Shown in pieces: positions 6,864 to 14,002 of a DNA stretch of 17,161 bases (the first letter of the stretch is position 1; every line of letters starts with the position of its first letter). A program made the translations under genes and the position numbers. Location: positions 1 through 17,161 of the forward strand of contig JANOFE010000056.1 of NCBI GenBank assembly GCA_031413495.1. The letters run 5' to 3'. The DNA is from JACMNW01 sp031413495. Its GTDB lineage: Bacteria; Pseudomonadota; Alphaproteobacteria; Rhodobacterales; Rhodobacteraceae. The notes under the pieces are model-generated. The model was not told where the DNA came from and made no database searches. It saw only the letters and a program-made list of their open reading frames with translations.

Positions 6864-8353
6864 TGACCAAGACCGATTTGATTGCGCGCTTTGCTGGCCG
6901 CAATGCCTCCTATTACGCCCGAACCTTTGATATGCTGCAGGCCCGTCGCGGCCCGGTGTTCAGCTTTAACCTCGCAGCTGCGCTGTTTGGCCCGCTATGG
7001 GCCGGGATGCGCGGGCTGTCATTTCTGTTCTTGCTGTTGTGCTTTCTGGACCTTATGGCGCTGACCCAAGTGACATCGGGCGTCTGGGGCAATGCAGGTG
7101 GTGCCGCGATCGCCCGAGTGGCGCAGCTTGAGGCCACCATCGCCAGCCGCCGGGCGGATGCGACCGAGGCTTTGGCGGCAGGTGATGCGGAGGGTGCCGC
7201 GACGGCAACCAAGCTTGCAGATAATTTGCAAAAGGTGGTTGATGCGGGACGGACCGAGGCTGCACAAGGCGCCAAGGGGGTCGGCGCGAGGATCTGGGGC
7301 GGTGTCGGTTTGCTGCTATTGGTCCGGCTTGCAACCGGCTTTTGCGCCAACTTCGTCTATGAGCGCAGCTTTTCCGCATGGCGTGGCAACCAACACATGG
7401 CCCATGGCGCGCCCGCCTTGCGGTTGGGGGTCACCGCTGGCCTGATTACAGCGATTTACGGCATCACGCTTTACGCCGTTGTCGCCGCCGCACCGCCCGG
7501 CTGGCTGACCACATTTCCGGCGGACAAAGCGCTGTTCACAACTGTTGAGGGGTGGCTCGATGCCGGGTTTGTTGCCACTTATGACGCAGGGCGCGGCGTG
7601 TTTGACGGCATTCGCAACGCAATCCGGATATTGGTCGAAGCGTTCGAGGTGGTGTTGGTCGGCACCCCCTGGCCGGTGGTGATGTTGGTGATCTGCACGC
7701 TGGGCTGGCAGTTGGCGGGCCCGCGCGTGGCGATCTTTACCGCAGCGTCGCTGGCCTATCTTGGGATGTTCGGCTTTTGGGAATTGTCGATGCTGACTGT
7801 GGCCCTGCTTGGGGCGGCATCAATCCTTTGCATTCTGATCGGCATCCCGCTCGGCATCTGGTTTGCACGATCAAAGCGGGCCTACGCCGCCGCCCAGCCG
7901 GTGCTGGATTTCATGCAAACCATGCCAGCCTTTGTTTATCTTATCCCAGTCATCGCGTTCTTTGGTACCGGCAAGCCGCCCGGCATCATCGCCACGCTGA
8001 TCTTTGGCATGCCGCCGGTGATCAGGCTAACCACGCTGGGCCTGAACGGCGTGTCCGACGAGGTGAAAGAGGCGGCACGGGCCTACGGTGCCACCGAATG
8101 GCAGGTGCTGCGCGGCGTGGAATTGCCGCTGGCCAAAGCGTCGATCCTTGCCGGGATCAATCAGACCATTCTGATGTGTCTGTCGATGGTTGTCATCGCC
8201 AGCCTGATTGGTGCGCAAGGCTTGGGGTCGGTGGTTTTGCAATCGCTGCAATACGCAGCCAAAGGGCAGGGTTTGCTGGCGGGTCTGGCGATTTTGCTGT
8301 GCGCCATGGTGATCGACCGCATCGTGCAGGGCACTTTTCACAACAGGAAATAA
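6860..8353 (+). CDS. Glycine betaine/proline-type ABC permease with long N-terminal extension (ProW-like core)
   Basis: The protein has 497 residues, against about 350 for E. coli ProW. The ProW-like core begins near residue 225. It contains FMQTMPAFVYLIPVIAFFG at 351-369, the EAA loop EVKEAARAYGATEWQVLRGV at 401-420 and several membrane spans to the end. The first 220 residues are extra: a segment FSFNLAAALFGPLWAGMRG (35-52) leading into a membrane span, a charged Ala-rich helical stretch at about 84-140 predicted to be a coiled coil, a second span at about 146-167, ANFVYERSFSAWRGN at 163-177 and a third span at about 188-212. The FN-AA-FGPLW-R and AN-VY motifs recall DUF2628-type small membrane proteins, so a domain fusion is possible. 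It forms the channel of the importer with the two preceding genes. Confidence 0.9.
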   Translation: MMTKTDLIARFAGRNASYYARTFDMLQARRGPVFSFNLAAALFGPLWAGMRGLSFLFLLLCFLDLMALTQVTSGVWGNAGGAAIARVAQLEATIASRRADATEALAAGDAEGAATATKLADNLQKVVDAGRTEAAQGAKGVGARIWGGVGLLLLVRLATGFCANFVYERSFSAWRGNQHMAHGAPALRLGVTAGLITAIYGITLYAVVAAAPPGWLTTFPADKALFTTVEGWLDAGFVATYDAGRGVFDGIRNAIRILVEAFEVVLVGTPWPVVMLVICTLGWQLAGPRVAIFTAASLAYLGMFGFWELSMLTVALLGAASILCILIGIPLGIWFARSKRAYAAAQPVLDFMQTMPAFVYLIPVIAFFGTGKPPGIIATLIFGMPPVIRLTTLGLNGVSDEVKEAARAYGATEWQVLRGVELPLAKASILAGINQTILMCLSMVVIASLIGAQGLGSVVLQSLQYAAKGQGLLAGLAILLCAMVIDRIVQGTFHNRK

Positions 8354-8435
8354 GGAGGCAAGACGACCGGTAGCAGGGTTTAATGCCTTTATCGTTTGGT
8401 TGGATCTGGCCAATGCGAAGAGTCCAACAAATCCG

Positions 8436-8464
8436 TTGACGCCTGTATTTGTGATTTGTATAAA
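8436..8464 (+). promoter_or_regulatory. Sigma70-type promoter for the regulator/sugar-acid operon
   Basis: The -35 TTGACG (8436-8441) and the -10 TATAAA (8459-8464) are separated by an ideal 17 bases, which places transcription start near 8471. An overlapping second candidate is TTGTGA (8449-8454) with TATTAT (8472-8477), also 17 bases apart. The region is AT-rich relative to its surroundings. It lies after the permease stop at 8353 and before the translation start at 8508, so it begins a new transcription unit. Confidence 0.7.
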
Positions 8465-8479
8465 AACCGAATATTATAA

Positions 8480-8494
8480 ACCTGTCATACAGGT
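8480..8494. promoter_or_regulatory. Perfect inverted repeat, candidate operator of the FadR-type regulator
   Basis: ACCTGT-CAT-ACAGGT is a perfect 15-base inverted repeat with a GT-N3-AC centre, the arrangement common to FadR-subfamily GntR operators. It lies about 10 to 24 bases downstream of the predicted transcription start and ahead of the regulator's start codon. A repressor bound there would block transcript start or elongation, which suggests negative autoregulation of the whole operon. The ligand would be a pathway intermediate (inference). Confidence 0.65.
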
Positions 8495-8496
8495 AT

Positions 8497-8501
8497 GGGG
8501 G
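8497..8501 (+). promoter_or_regulatory. Ribosome binding site fixing TTG 8508 as regulator start
   Basis: GGGGG lies six bases upstream of TTG 8508. Starts further upstream in the same frame (up to 8400) would lie in or before the promoter at 8436-8464 and so could not be on the transcript. Confidence 0.55.
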
Positions 8502-8507
8502 ATTCGG

Positions 8508-9209
8508 TTGGAAAATCTGGGATCAGGCGGTTTGGTAAGCGATGCGATCGGTGCAATCTCGCGGCATATCCGCGACAATGATCTGATGCCGGGCGACCGG
8601 CTGCCGTCCGAGGCGAGCCTGTCAAAAGAGCTGAACGTATCGCGCACAGTGGTACGTGAAGCGTTCCGATACTTGGCGGCAATGAGGATCATTGATCTGG
8701 CAACCGGCAAGCGGGCTGCGGTGGCCGCGATTGATCCCGCAGCGATGTCTTTGATGATCGAACACGGCGTTCATACCGATCAGATCAATGTGCAGCAAAT
8801 CTATGACGTGCGCCGTACTATTGAAACGCGGATTGTGACGCTGGCTGCGATCCGGCGCAGTGATACCGAAGCGACCGACCTTTTGGCGATTGCCCAAGCG
8901 ATGTGCCATGCCGTCGATGACCCTGCCCGACTGATGGAGTTGGATCTTAGCTTTCATTTGCTGCTTGCGCAGTCCTCACGCAACCCCGTGTTCACCCTGA
9001 TTATCGGCGCGTTTCAAGGGATTACCCGGCAAACCTGGCCTATCGGCTGGAAAAGCCGGCCAACGCCTGCCTCACGCGAATTGATGCTGGCCACGCATGT
9101 CGACATCGCCCGCGCAGTGGCGGCCAGTGATCCGCAGCAGGCCGTGGCGTCGATGTCGCAGCATTTTGACGAAAGCGTGCGGGCCTTGCTGACCGCCGGA
9201 CTGACCTGA
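8508..9209 (+). CDS. GntR-family transcriptional regulator, FadR/FCD subfamily
   Basis: From TTG 8508 the protein has 233 residues, the usual length for FadR-type regulators. An N-terminal winged helix-turn-helix includes PGDRLPSEASLSKELNVSRT followed by VVREAFRYLAAMRIIDL. A C-terminal all-helical FCD ligand-binding domain starts near VQQIYDVRRTIETRIV and contains the conserved D-SFH (ELDLSFHLLLA) and later histidines (ATHVDIA, SQHFDES) of the metal/ligand site. FCD domains typically bind small carboxylates such as sugar acids, which suits the enolase-superfamily dehydratase encoded three bases downstream. It is the first gene of the operon and follows a promoter with an operator-like palindrome, so it likely represses its own operon until the inducer appears. 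Confidence 0.88.
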   Translation: MENLGSGGLVSDAIGAISRHIRDNDLMPGDRLPSEASLSKELNVSRTVVREAFRYLAAMRIIDLATGKRAAVAAIDPAAMSLMIEHGVHTDQINVQQIYDVRRTIETRIVTLAAIRRSDTEATDLLAIAQAMCHAVDDPARLMELDLSFHLLLAQSSRNPVFTLIIGAFQGITRQTWPIGWKSRPTPASRELMLATHVDIARAVAASDPQQAVASMSQHFDESVRALLTAGLT

Positions 9210-9212
9210 AGC

Positions 9213-10415
9213 ATGAAAATCACCGCGCTGGAAACCATCCGCATCGCCGAGCGCCCCAATTTGATCTGGGTGCAGGTGCACACCGATCAGGGGTTGATCG
9301 GTTTGGGCGAGACATTTTTCGGCGCAAGCACAGTAGAGGCGCATGTGCATGATTATATCGCGCCCCGCGTGATCGGACGTGATCCGTTGGAAATCGACAA
9401 GCTGTCGGCTGACTTGGTGGGCTATTTGGGGTTTCGATCCTCCGGGGCCGAGGTGCGAGGGACTTCGGCCTTTGATATCGCGCTGTGGGATATTTTCGGC
9501 AAAGCCACCGGCCAGCCGATTGCACAGCTTTTGGGCGGCTTTACCCGGCGCGAAATCCGCACTTACAATACTTGTGCGGGGAGTGATTACGTCAAGAAAA
9601 CTTCAGGGCAAGTGACCTCTAACTACGGTTTGGGGCAACACAGCAATTTCGACGACCTGAACGGGTTTCTGCACCGCGCCGATGAATTGGCCCATTCGCT
9701 GTTGGAAGACGGCATTACCGCGATGAAAATCTGGCCGTTTGACACGGCGGCGGAACACTCGCGCGGCCAGTACATATCGGCCCCCGATATCGACAAAGCG
9801 CTGGAACCGCTAGAGAAAATTCGCAGGGCTGTGGGCAATAAAATGGATATCATGGTCGAATTTCATGGGTTGTGGCAGCTGTTGCCAGCCATCCAGATCG
9901 CCCGCGCGCTTACACCATATCAGACCTTTTGGCACGAAGACCCGATCAAGATGGACAGTCTGTCCAGCCTGAAACGCTATGCCGCCGCATCAACCGCACC
10001 GATTTCAGCATCAGAAACTTTGGGCTCACGCTGGGGGTTTCGCGACCTGTTGGAAACCGGTGTCGCCGGAGTGGTGATGATGGATCTCAGCTGGTGCGGC
10101 GGGCTGTCAGAGGCGCGAAAAATCGCATCAATGGCCGAGGCCTGGCATTTGCCCATTGCCCCGCATGATTGCACCGGGCCGGTGGTTTTGTGCGCCAGCA
10201 CGCATCTGTCGCTGAACGCGCCCAATGCGCTGGTGCAGGAAAGTGTCAGGGCGTTTTACAAGGGCTGGTACCGCGATTTAGTCACCGCCCTGCCAACAAT
10301 CAAGAACGGCATGATCACTGTGCCACCCGGACCGGGATTGGGGATGGAATTGCATCCCGATCTGGACCGGGCGTTTACAACGTCGCGCAAAATGTCCGAC
10401 GCAACGACGGTCTGA
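9213..10415 (+). CDS. Mandelate racemase/muconate lactonizing enzyme family protein, probable sugar-acid dehydratase
   Basis: This 400-residue enolase-superfamily enzyme has an N-terminal capping domain and a TIM barrel. Predicted Mg2+ ligands are Glu216 (in MVEFHGLW), Glu242 (in FWHEDP) and Glu268 (in ISASETLG). His218, two residues after the first ligand, and His318 (in APHDCTGP), with Asp291 as its partner, match the acid and base histidines of galactonate/mannonate-type dehydratases. The intervals between ligands and base (26, 26 and 50 residues) are those I recall for DgoD. Such enzymes turn an aldonic acid into a 2-keto-3-deoxy acid. An alternative is a racemase or lactonizing activity, but the E-x-H motif argues for dehydration. 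It sits three bases after the regulator gene and before a sugar importer. The exact substrate is not predictable. Confidence 0.88.
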   Translation: MKITALETIRIAERPNLIWVQVHTDQGLIGLGETFFGASTVEAHVHDYIAPRVIGRDPLEIDKLSADLVGYLGFRSSGAEVRGTSAFDIALWDIFGKATGQPIAQLLGGFTRREIRTYNTCAGSDYVKKTSGQVTSNYGLGQHSNFDDLNGFLHRADELAHSLLEDGITAMKIWPFDTAAEHSRGQYISAPDIDKALEPLEKIRRAVGNKMDIMVEFHGLWQLLPAIQIARALTPYQTFWHEDPIKMDSLSSLKRYAAASTAPISASETLGSRWGFRDLLETGVAGVVMMDLSWCGGLSEARKIASMAEAWHLPIAPHDCTGPVVLCASTHLSLNAPNALVQESVRAFYKGWYRDLVTALPTIKNGMITVPPGPGLGMELHPDLDRAFTTSRKMSDATTV

Positions 10416-10446
10416 TTAGGCCGCTAACCGCTTCTGGGAGGAGCAA

Positions 10447-11427
10447 ATGATGACAAACTTCAAAGGGCTGGCGATTGCCGCGTTGCTATCCACGGTATCA
10501 GGGGCCGCACTGGCACAAGACCCGCTGGATATCGCGTTTACCGTGCATTCGGGATCGTCCAACACGTTCTGGCAAGCAGTACAAAAGGGCTATGAAGACG
10601 CTTGCGCCAAGGTCGCGGCCACCTGCCAGATGGTCTATGTGCAGACCGATGGTTCCGTGCAGGAACAAGTGGCAAATATGGAGGCGGCCTTGGCCCGCGG
10701 CCCCGATGCGCTGATCACCTCGATTGTGGATAACGCGGCGTTTGACGATGTGATCAAGCGGGCGCGCGATGCAGGCGTGATCGTGATCGCATCGAACGTC
10801 GATGATCTGGAAGGGGCTATGGGCAATGCGCGTCAAGCCTTTATCGGGCAGGGTTTTGTTGCGGCTGGCAAATCTTTGGGCCGCGCGCAATCGGCGAACT
10901 TTCCAGCTGAAGGCTCGATCCGGGTGCTGGTGGGAGTGTCTGCCCCCGGTCAAAACTGGTCTGAACAGCGCGCTTTGGGTGTGATGAATTTCATGGATGA
11001 ATACATCGCCGCCAACCCGACCCGTGATATCAAATATGAGCGTATTGATTCCGGCACCGATCTGGCCGTGGTCAGTGACCGTATTGGCGCCTATTTGCTG
11101 GCGAACCCTGAAACCAACGCCTATTTCGACACTGGGTTTTGGCATGCAGGCGTGGCTCGTGTGCTAGCAGATCGTGGAGTTGAGCCGGGCAAAGTTCTGC
11201 TCGGTGGCTTTGATCTGGTGCCAGAAGTGTTGGAACAGATGAAGGCCGGCTACGTTCAGGTGCAGGTTGATCAGCAACCCTATATGCAGGGCTTTATGCC
11301 GGTGATGCAGGTGTATCTGGCCAAAACCATCGGCCTTGCGCCATCCGATATTGATACCGGCCAAGGCATCGTGACGCCAAATATGGTGGATGCGATTATG
11401 GAAATGTCGGCGAAGGGTTTGCGTTAA
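10447..11427 (+). CDS. Sugar ABC transporter periplasmic substrate-binding protein (RbsB/FrcB/MocB type)
   Basis: This 326-residue protein has a signal peptide (MMTNFKGLAIAALLSTVSG) and an expected cleavage after ALA in GAALAQD. The mature part is a Peripla_BP_4 type I fold: DIAFTVHSGSSNTFWQAVQKG, a region with DGSVQEQVANMEAAL, PDALITSIVDNAAFDDVIKRA, and GFDLVPEVLEQMKAGYVQVQVDQQP near the hinge and C-terminal lobe. Aromatics and acidic residues around FW and DQQPY are typical of sugar-contacting residues. The family binds ribose, fructose, inositols or rhizopine, so a cyclic polyol or sugar is a reasonable ligand. Strong Shine-Dalgarno GGGAGGAG lies just before the ATG pair at 10447/10450. 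The stop codon lies in a 13-base tandem duplication, followed by a terminator-like hairpin before the permease gene. Confidence 0.9.
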   Translation: MMTNFKGLAIAALLSTVSGAALAQDPLDIAFTVHSGSSNTFWQAVQKGYEDACAKVAATCQMVYVQTDGSVQEQVANMEAALARGPDALITSIVDNAAFDDVIKRARDAGVIVIASNVDDLEGAMGNARQAFIGQGFVAAGKSLGRAQSANFPAEGSIRVLVGVSAPGQNWSEQRALGVMNFMDEYIAANPTRDIKYERIDSGTDLAVVSDRIGAYLLANPETNAYFDTGFWHAGVARVLADRGVEPGKVLLGGFDLVPEVLEQMKAGYVQVQVDQQPYMQGFMPVMQVYLAKTIGLAPSDIDTGQGIVTPNMVDAIMEMSAKGLR

Positions 11428-11440
11428 AGGTTTGCGTTAA
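11416..11440 (+). repeat. Tandem duplication spanning the binding-protein stop codon
   Basis: The unit GGTTTGCGTTAA occurs at 11416-11427 and again at 11429-11440 (13-base period). The first copy encodes the last residues and the TAA stop; the second adds a further TAA in the same register plus one base. This looks like a replication-slippage duplication and leaves the protein unchanged. Confidence 0.8.
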
Positions 11441-11460
11441 GGGTTTCTTCGCCAACGTTG

Positions 11461-11497
11461 CCCCGGCGCGCGCTCCCGGCGCCGGGGACTTTTCTTT
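11461..11497 (+). terminator. Intra-operon terminator/attenuator hairpin after the sugar-binding protein
   Basis: CCCCGGCGC (11461-11469) and GCGCCGGGG (11479-11487) form a perfect 9-bp GC stem with a 9-base loop, followed two bases later by TTTTCTTT (11490-11497). This is a textbook rho-independent terminator shape. Since the permease gene starts at 11511 with its own AAGGA (11498-11502), it probably acts as a partial terminator or mRNA stabiliser that lets the binding protein be made in excess over the membrane subunits. Confidence 0.75.
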
Positions 11498-11510
11498 AAG
11501 GATTGCCCAA

Positions 11511-12497
11511 ATGCGACGTATTTTGAAACTGTCCCTGCAAAAGCCGGAAATGGCCGCAAGTCTGTTGCTGTTGCTGTTGGTGATATTCTTTCAGGTCCGA
11601 TCAGACATGGTTTTCCTAAGCTATGACAACATGCGCGGCATGCTGGGTTACTTGCCCGAAGTTGGGATGGTGGCGGTGGGCGTGACGCTGCTGATGATCT
11701 GCGGCGAATTTGATTTGTCGGTGGGATCGGTGTTTGCGCTGATGCCGATGACGATGGCGGTGATGATGGTTGCGGGCTGGGGCTTTTGGCCCGCCACGGC
11801 GCTGGGCCTGCTGGTCTGCGCCTTTGTCGGGTTTCTGAACGGCTGGATCACGATTAAATTTGCCATACCGTCGTTTATCACAACGCTGGGCATGCTGTTT
11901 ATGGCGCGGTCGTTAACGGTGGTGATTTCCGGTGGGTTTCCACCCCGGTTGAACATGGCCGATATTCCCGAACATCTTTTCATCAGCTATGTCGGCCCCG
12001 GCGATTTGTTTCGCGCGTCTTTCCTGTGGTTTGTCGGGATTTCGATCCTGATCAGCCTGCTTTTGTCGAAAACCAATTTTGGCAACTGGGTGCGGGCAAC
12101 GGGCGGCTATCTGCCAGCAGCCGAGGCTTTGGGCATACCGGCCAACAAGGTGAAAATCGCCTGCTTCATGATCTGTTCGGTGCTGGCCGGGCTGGCCGGG
12201 TTGTTTCAGGTGCTGCGGCTGGGATCGCCGCTGCCGTCTATCGGCGAAGGGTTGGAATTGCAGGCGGTGGCGGCGGCGGTGATCGGCGGCACAGCCCTTG
12301 CGGGTGGCATCGGATCAATCATCGGCGGCATCATCGGCGCTGTGCTGATCCGGGTGATTGATAACGGTATGGTGATGTCACAGGTCGATAGCAACTGGTT
12401 CAAATTTGCGGTGGGTGCGCTGACCATTCTGGCGGTGGTCGGCAATTCATGGCTGCGCAAACGCGGCCGCGCGATGAAGGTGGAGGTTGAGAAATGA
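11511..12497 (+). CDS. Sugar ABC transporter permease (RbsC/FrcC family)
   Basis: This 328-residue integral membrane protein of the BPD_transp_2 type has roughly nine or ten hydrophobic spans. It contains the family signature CGEFDLSVGSVFAL (compare GG-DLSVGS in RbsC) at about 64-77, FLNGWITIKFAIPSFITTLG at about 109-128, and the glycine-rich C-terminal region with GGTALAGGIGSIIGGIIGAVLI. It forms the inner-membrane channel for the sugar brought by the preceding binding protein. The ATPase gene starts in its stop codon (ATGA overlap at 12494). Confidence 0.93.
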   Translation: MRRILKLSLQKPEMAASLLLLLLVIFFQVRSDMVFLSYDNMRGMLGYLPEVGMVAVGVTLLMICGEFDLSVGSVFALMPMTMAVMMVAGWGFWPATALGLLVCAFVGFLNGWITIKFAIPSFITTLGMLFMARSLTVVISGGFPPRLNMADIPEHLFISYVGPGDLFRASFLWFVGISILISLLLSKTNFGNWVRATGGYLPAAEALGIPANKVKIACFMICSVLAGLAGLFQVLRLGSPLPSIGEGLELQAVAAAVIGGTALAGGIGSIIGGIIGAVLIRVIDNGMVMSQVDSNWFKFAVGALTILAVVGNSWLRKRGRAMKVEVEK

Positions 12498-13240
12498 TTG
12501 CTGATACGATTGAAACACCGATTATTTCCGTCCGAAACCTGCACAAATGGTATTCCGGCGTGCATGCGCTGAAAGGCGTGTCTTTGGATGTGATGCCGGG
12601 CCAAGCCTTGGGTTTGGTGGGCGACAATGGTGCGGGAAAATCCACGCTGATCAACATCTTGTCGGGTCTGCACCGCCAGGATGAGGGCGAGATTTTGGTG
12701 GAAGGCCTGCCCACCGACATTCGCAATCCCAAAGATTCAATGCGGTTGGGGATCGAGACGATCTATCAATACAATTCCATGGTTCCGATTATGTCGATCT
12801 CACGCAATATGTTCATCGGACGCGAGCCGCTGAAATGGGCGGTGGGCGGCTTTGGCATTCTGGATGAGCGTAAGATGCGTGCAGAATCTGTGGCGGCCAT
12901 TGCCAATGTCGATTTGCATCTGCGATCACCTGATGCGCTGGTTGGTGAATTGTCGGGCGGGCAAAGGCAGGGCGTGGCGATTGCGCGCGCGATGCATTTC
13001 AAATCCAAGGTGATGATTTTGGACGAACCGACAAACCATCTGTCGGTCAAGGAAACCGCCAAGGTGATCGGATTTGTCCAAGGGCTTAAGGCGCAAGGGG
13101 TGACGTCGATCTTTATCAGCCATAACATGCAGCATGTGTTTGCCTGTTGTGACCGGGTGGTGGCGATGGCTTTGGGCAAAGTTGTGCTGGACAAGCCTAT
13201 TGGCGATACGTCAATCGACGAAGTTCACACGGTGCTTTGA
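12494..13240 (+). CDS. Sugar ABC transporter ATP-binding protein, single-domain (FrcA-like)
   Basis: This 248-residue ATPase has Walker A GDNGAGKST at 43-51, Q-loop IYQYNSMVPIMSISRN, signature LSGGQRQG at 153-160, Walker B VMILDEPT at 173-180 and His210 in FISHN. RbsA-type sugar ATPases are usually duplicated (about 500 aa). This one has one nucleotide-binding domain, as in the fructose system FrcBCA, and would act as a homodimer. One oddity is NHLS after Walker B (DEPTNHLS), where sugar-type ATPases usually read AALS or AALG; this resembles ABC-F proteins, though the single domain and gene context rule out an ABC-F factor. It starts inside the permease stop and ends directly against the SDR gene (TGA then ATG, no gap). 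Confidence 0.92.
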   Translation: MIADTIETPIISVRNLHKWYSGVHALKGVSLDVMPGQALGLVGDNGAGKSTLINILSGLHRQDEGEILVEGLPTDIRNPKDSMRLGIETIYQYNSMVPIMSISRNMFIGREPLKWAVGGFGILDERKMRAESVAAIANVDLHLRSPDALVGELSGGQRQGVAIARAMHFKSKVMILDEPTNHLSVKETAKVIGFVQGLKAQGVTSIFISHNMQHVFACCDRVVAMALGKVVLDKPIGDTSIDEVHTVL

Positions 13241-13957
13241 ATGACTGCATTGGTCGGAAAACATGCGCTGATCACCGGCGGGCTTGGCTGTATCGGGCAG
13301 GCGATGGTGCATGTTTTCGTGGCGGCGGGGGCGCGGGTTACCGTGCTGGATCGGCCCAATCTTGACGCGAGCGCACTGCCGGAAGGCGCAGGTTGGCTGG
13401 GAGTGGATCTGAACGATCTGGCCGCCGCACAGGCGCGGGTAGTTGCGGCTGGCCCGTTCGACATTCTGGTGAACAATGCCGCCATGATCCTTAATCAGCC
13501 GTTCGAAAACTTCAGTTTAGAGGATTACGAAGACCAACAACGCGTCAATGCATCGGCGGTGTTTGCGCTGGTGCGGGCCTGCGCGCCGGGGATGAAGGCC
13601 AAAGGCTGGGGGCGGATTATCAACCTGACGTCGCTGGCGCTGAATGGACAGTGGGAGGGATATGTGCCCTACCTTGCATCAAAAGGCGCGGTTCTGGGCC
13701 TGACCAAAGCGTTGGCGCGGGAACTGGGGTCGCATGGCATTACAGTCAATGCAATTGCCCCGGGGGCCGTGGTGTCAGACGCCGAAAACCGGGTGTTTGC
13801 CGAAAGGCTGGAAAACTACGCGGCTTGGGTGATTGACCGGCAATCCATCAAATCCCGCATCCAGCCCGCCGATGTGGCCAATCTGGCGGTGTTTTTGGCA
13901 TCTGATGCGGCGCGGATGATTTCGGGGCAAAATATTGGCGTGGATGGGGGCTGGTAG
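13241..13957 (+). CDS. Short-chain dehydrogenase/reductase (SDR), classical type
   Basis: This 238-residue classical SDR has the cofactor motif TGGLGCIG at 12-19, the NNAA motif at 78-81, Asn103, catalytic Ser131, Tyr144 and Lys148 (YLASK), and the C-terminal IAPGAV and GVDGGW motifs. Asp37 at the end of the second strand (VLDRPN) favours NAD over NADP, which suits an oxidative, catabolic role. In this operon it could oxidise the imported sugar or polyol (to a ketone or lactone) before the dehydratase step (inference). It follows the ATPase gene with no gap. Confidence 0.9.
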   Translation: MTALVGKHALITGGLGCIGQAMVHVFVAAGARVTVLDRPNLDASALPEGAGWLGVDLNDLAAAQARVVAAGPFDILVNNAAMILNQPFENFSLEDYEDQQRVNASAVFALVRACAPGMKAKGWGRIINLTSLALNGQWEGYVPYLASKGAVLGLTKALARELGSHGITVNAIAPGAVVSDAENRVFAERLENYAAWVIDRQSIKSRIQPADVANLAVFLASDAARMISGQNIGVDGGW

Positions 13958-14002
13958 AGGATGGATCGGCCACTATTTCACAATGATCAAAAAGGTGCTG
14001 CC

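Noticed and set aside
8356..8388. Terminator after the betaine permease (AGGCA/TGCCT pairing)
   Set aside because: The stem is only five base pairs with a 23-base loop and no proper T-run, so it is not a convincing terminator.
12494..13240. ABC-F translation factor suggested by DEPTNHLS
   Set aside because: ABC-F proteins carry two ATPase domains; this one has a single domain and sits in a binding-protein/permease/ATPase operon.
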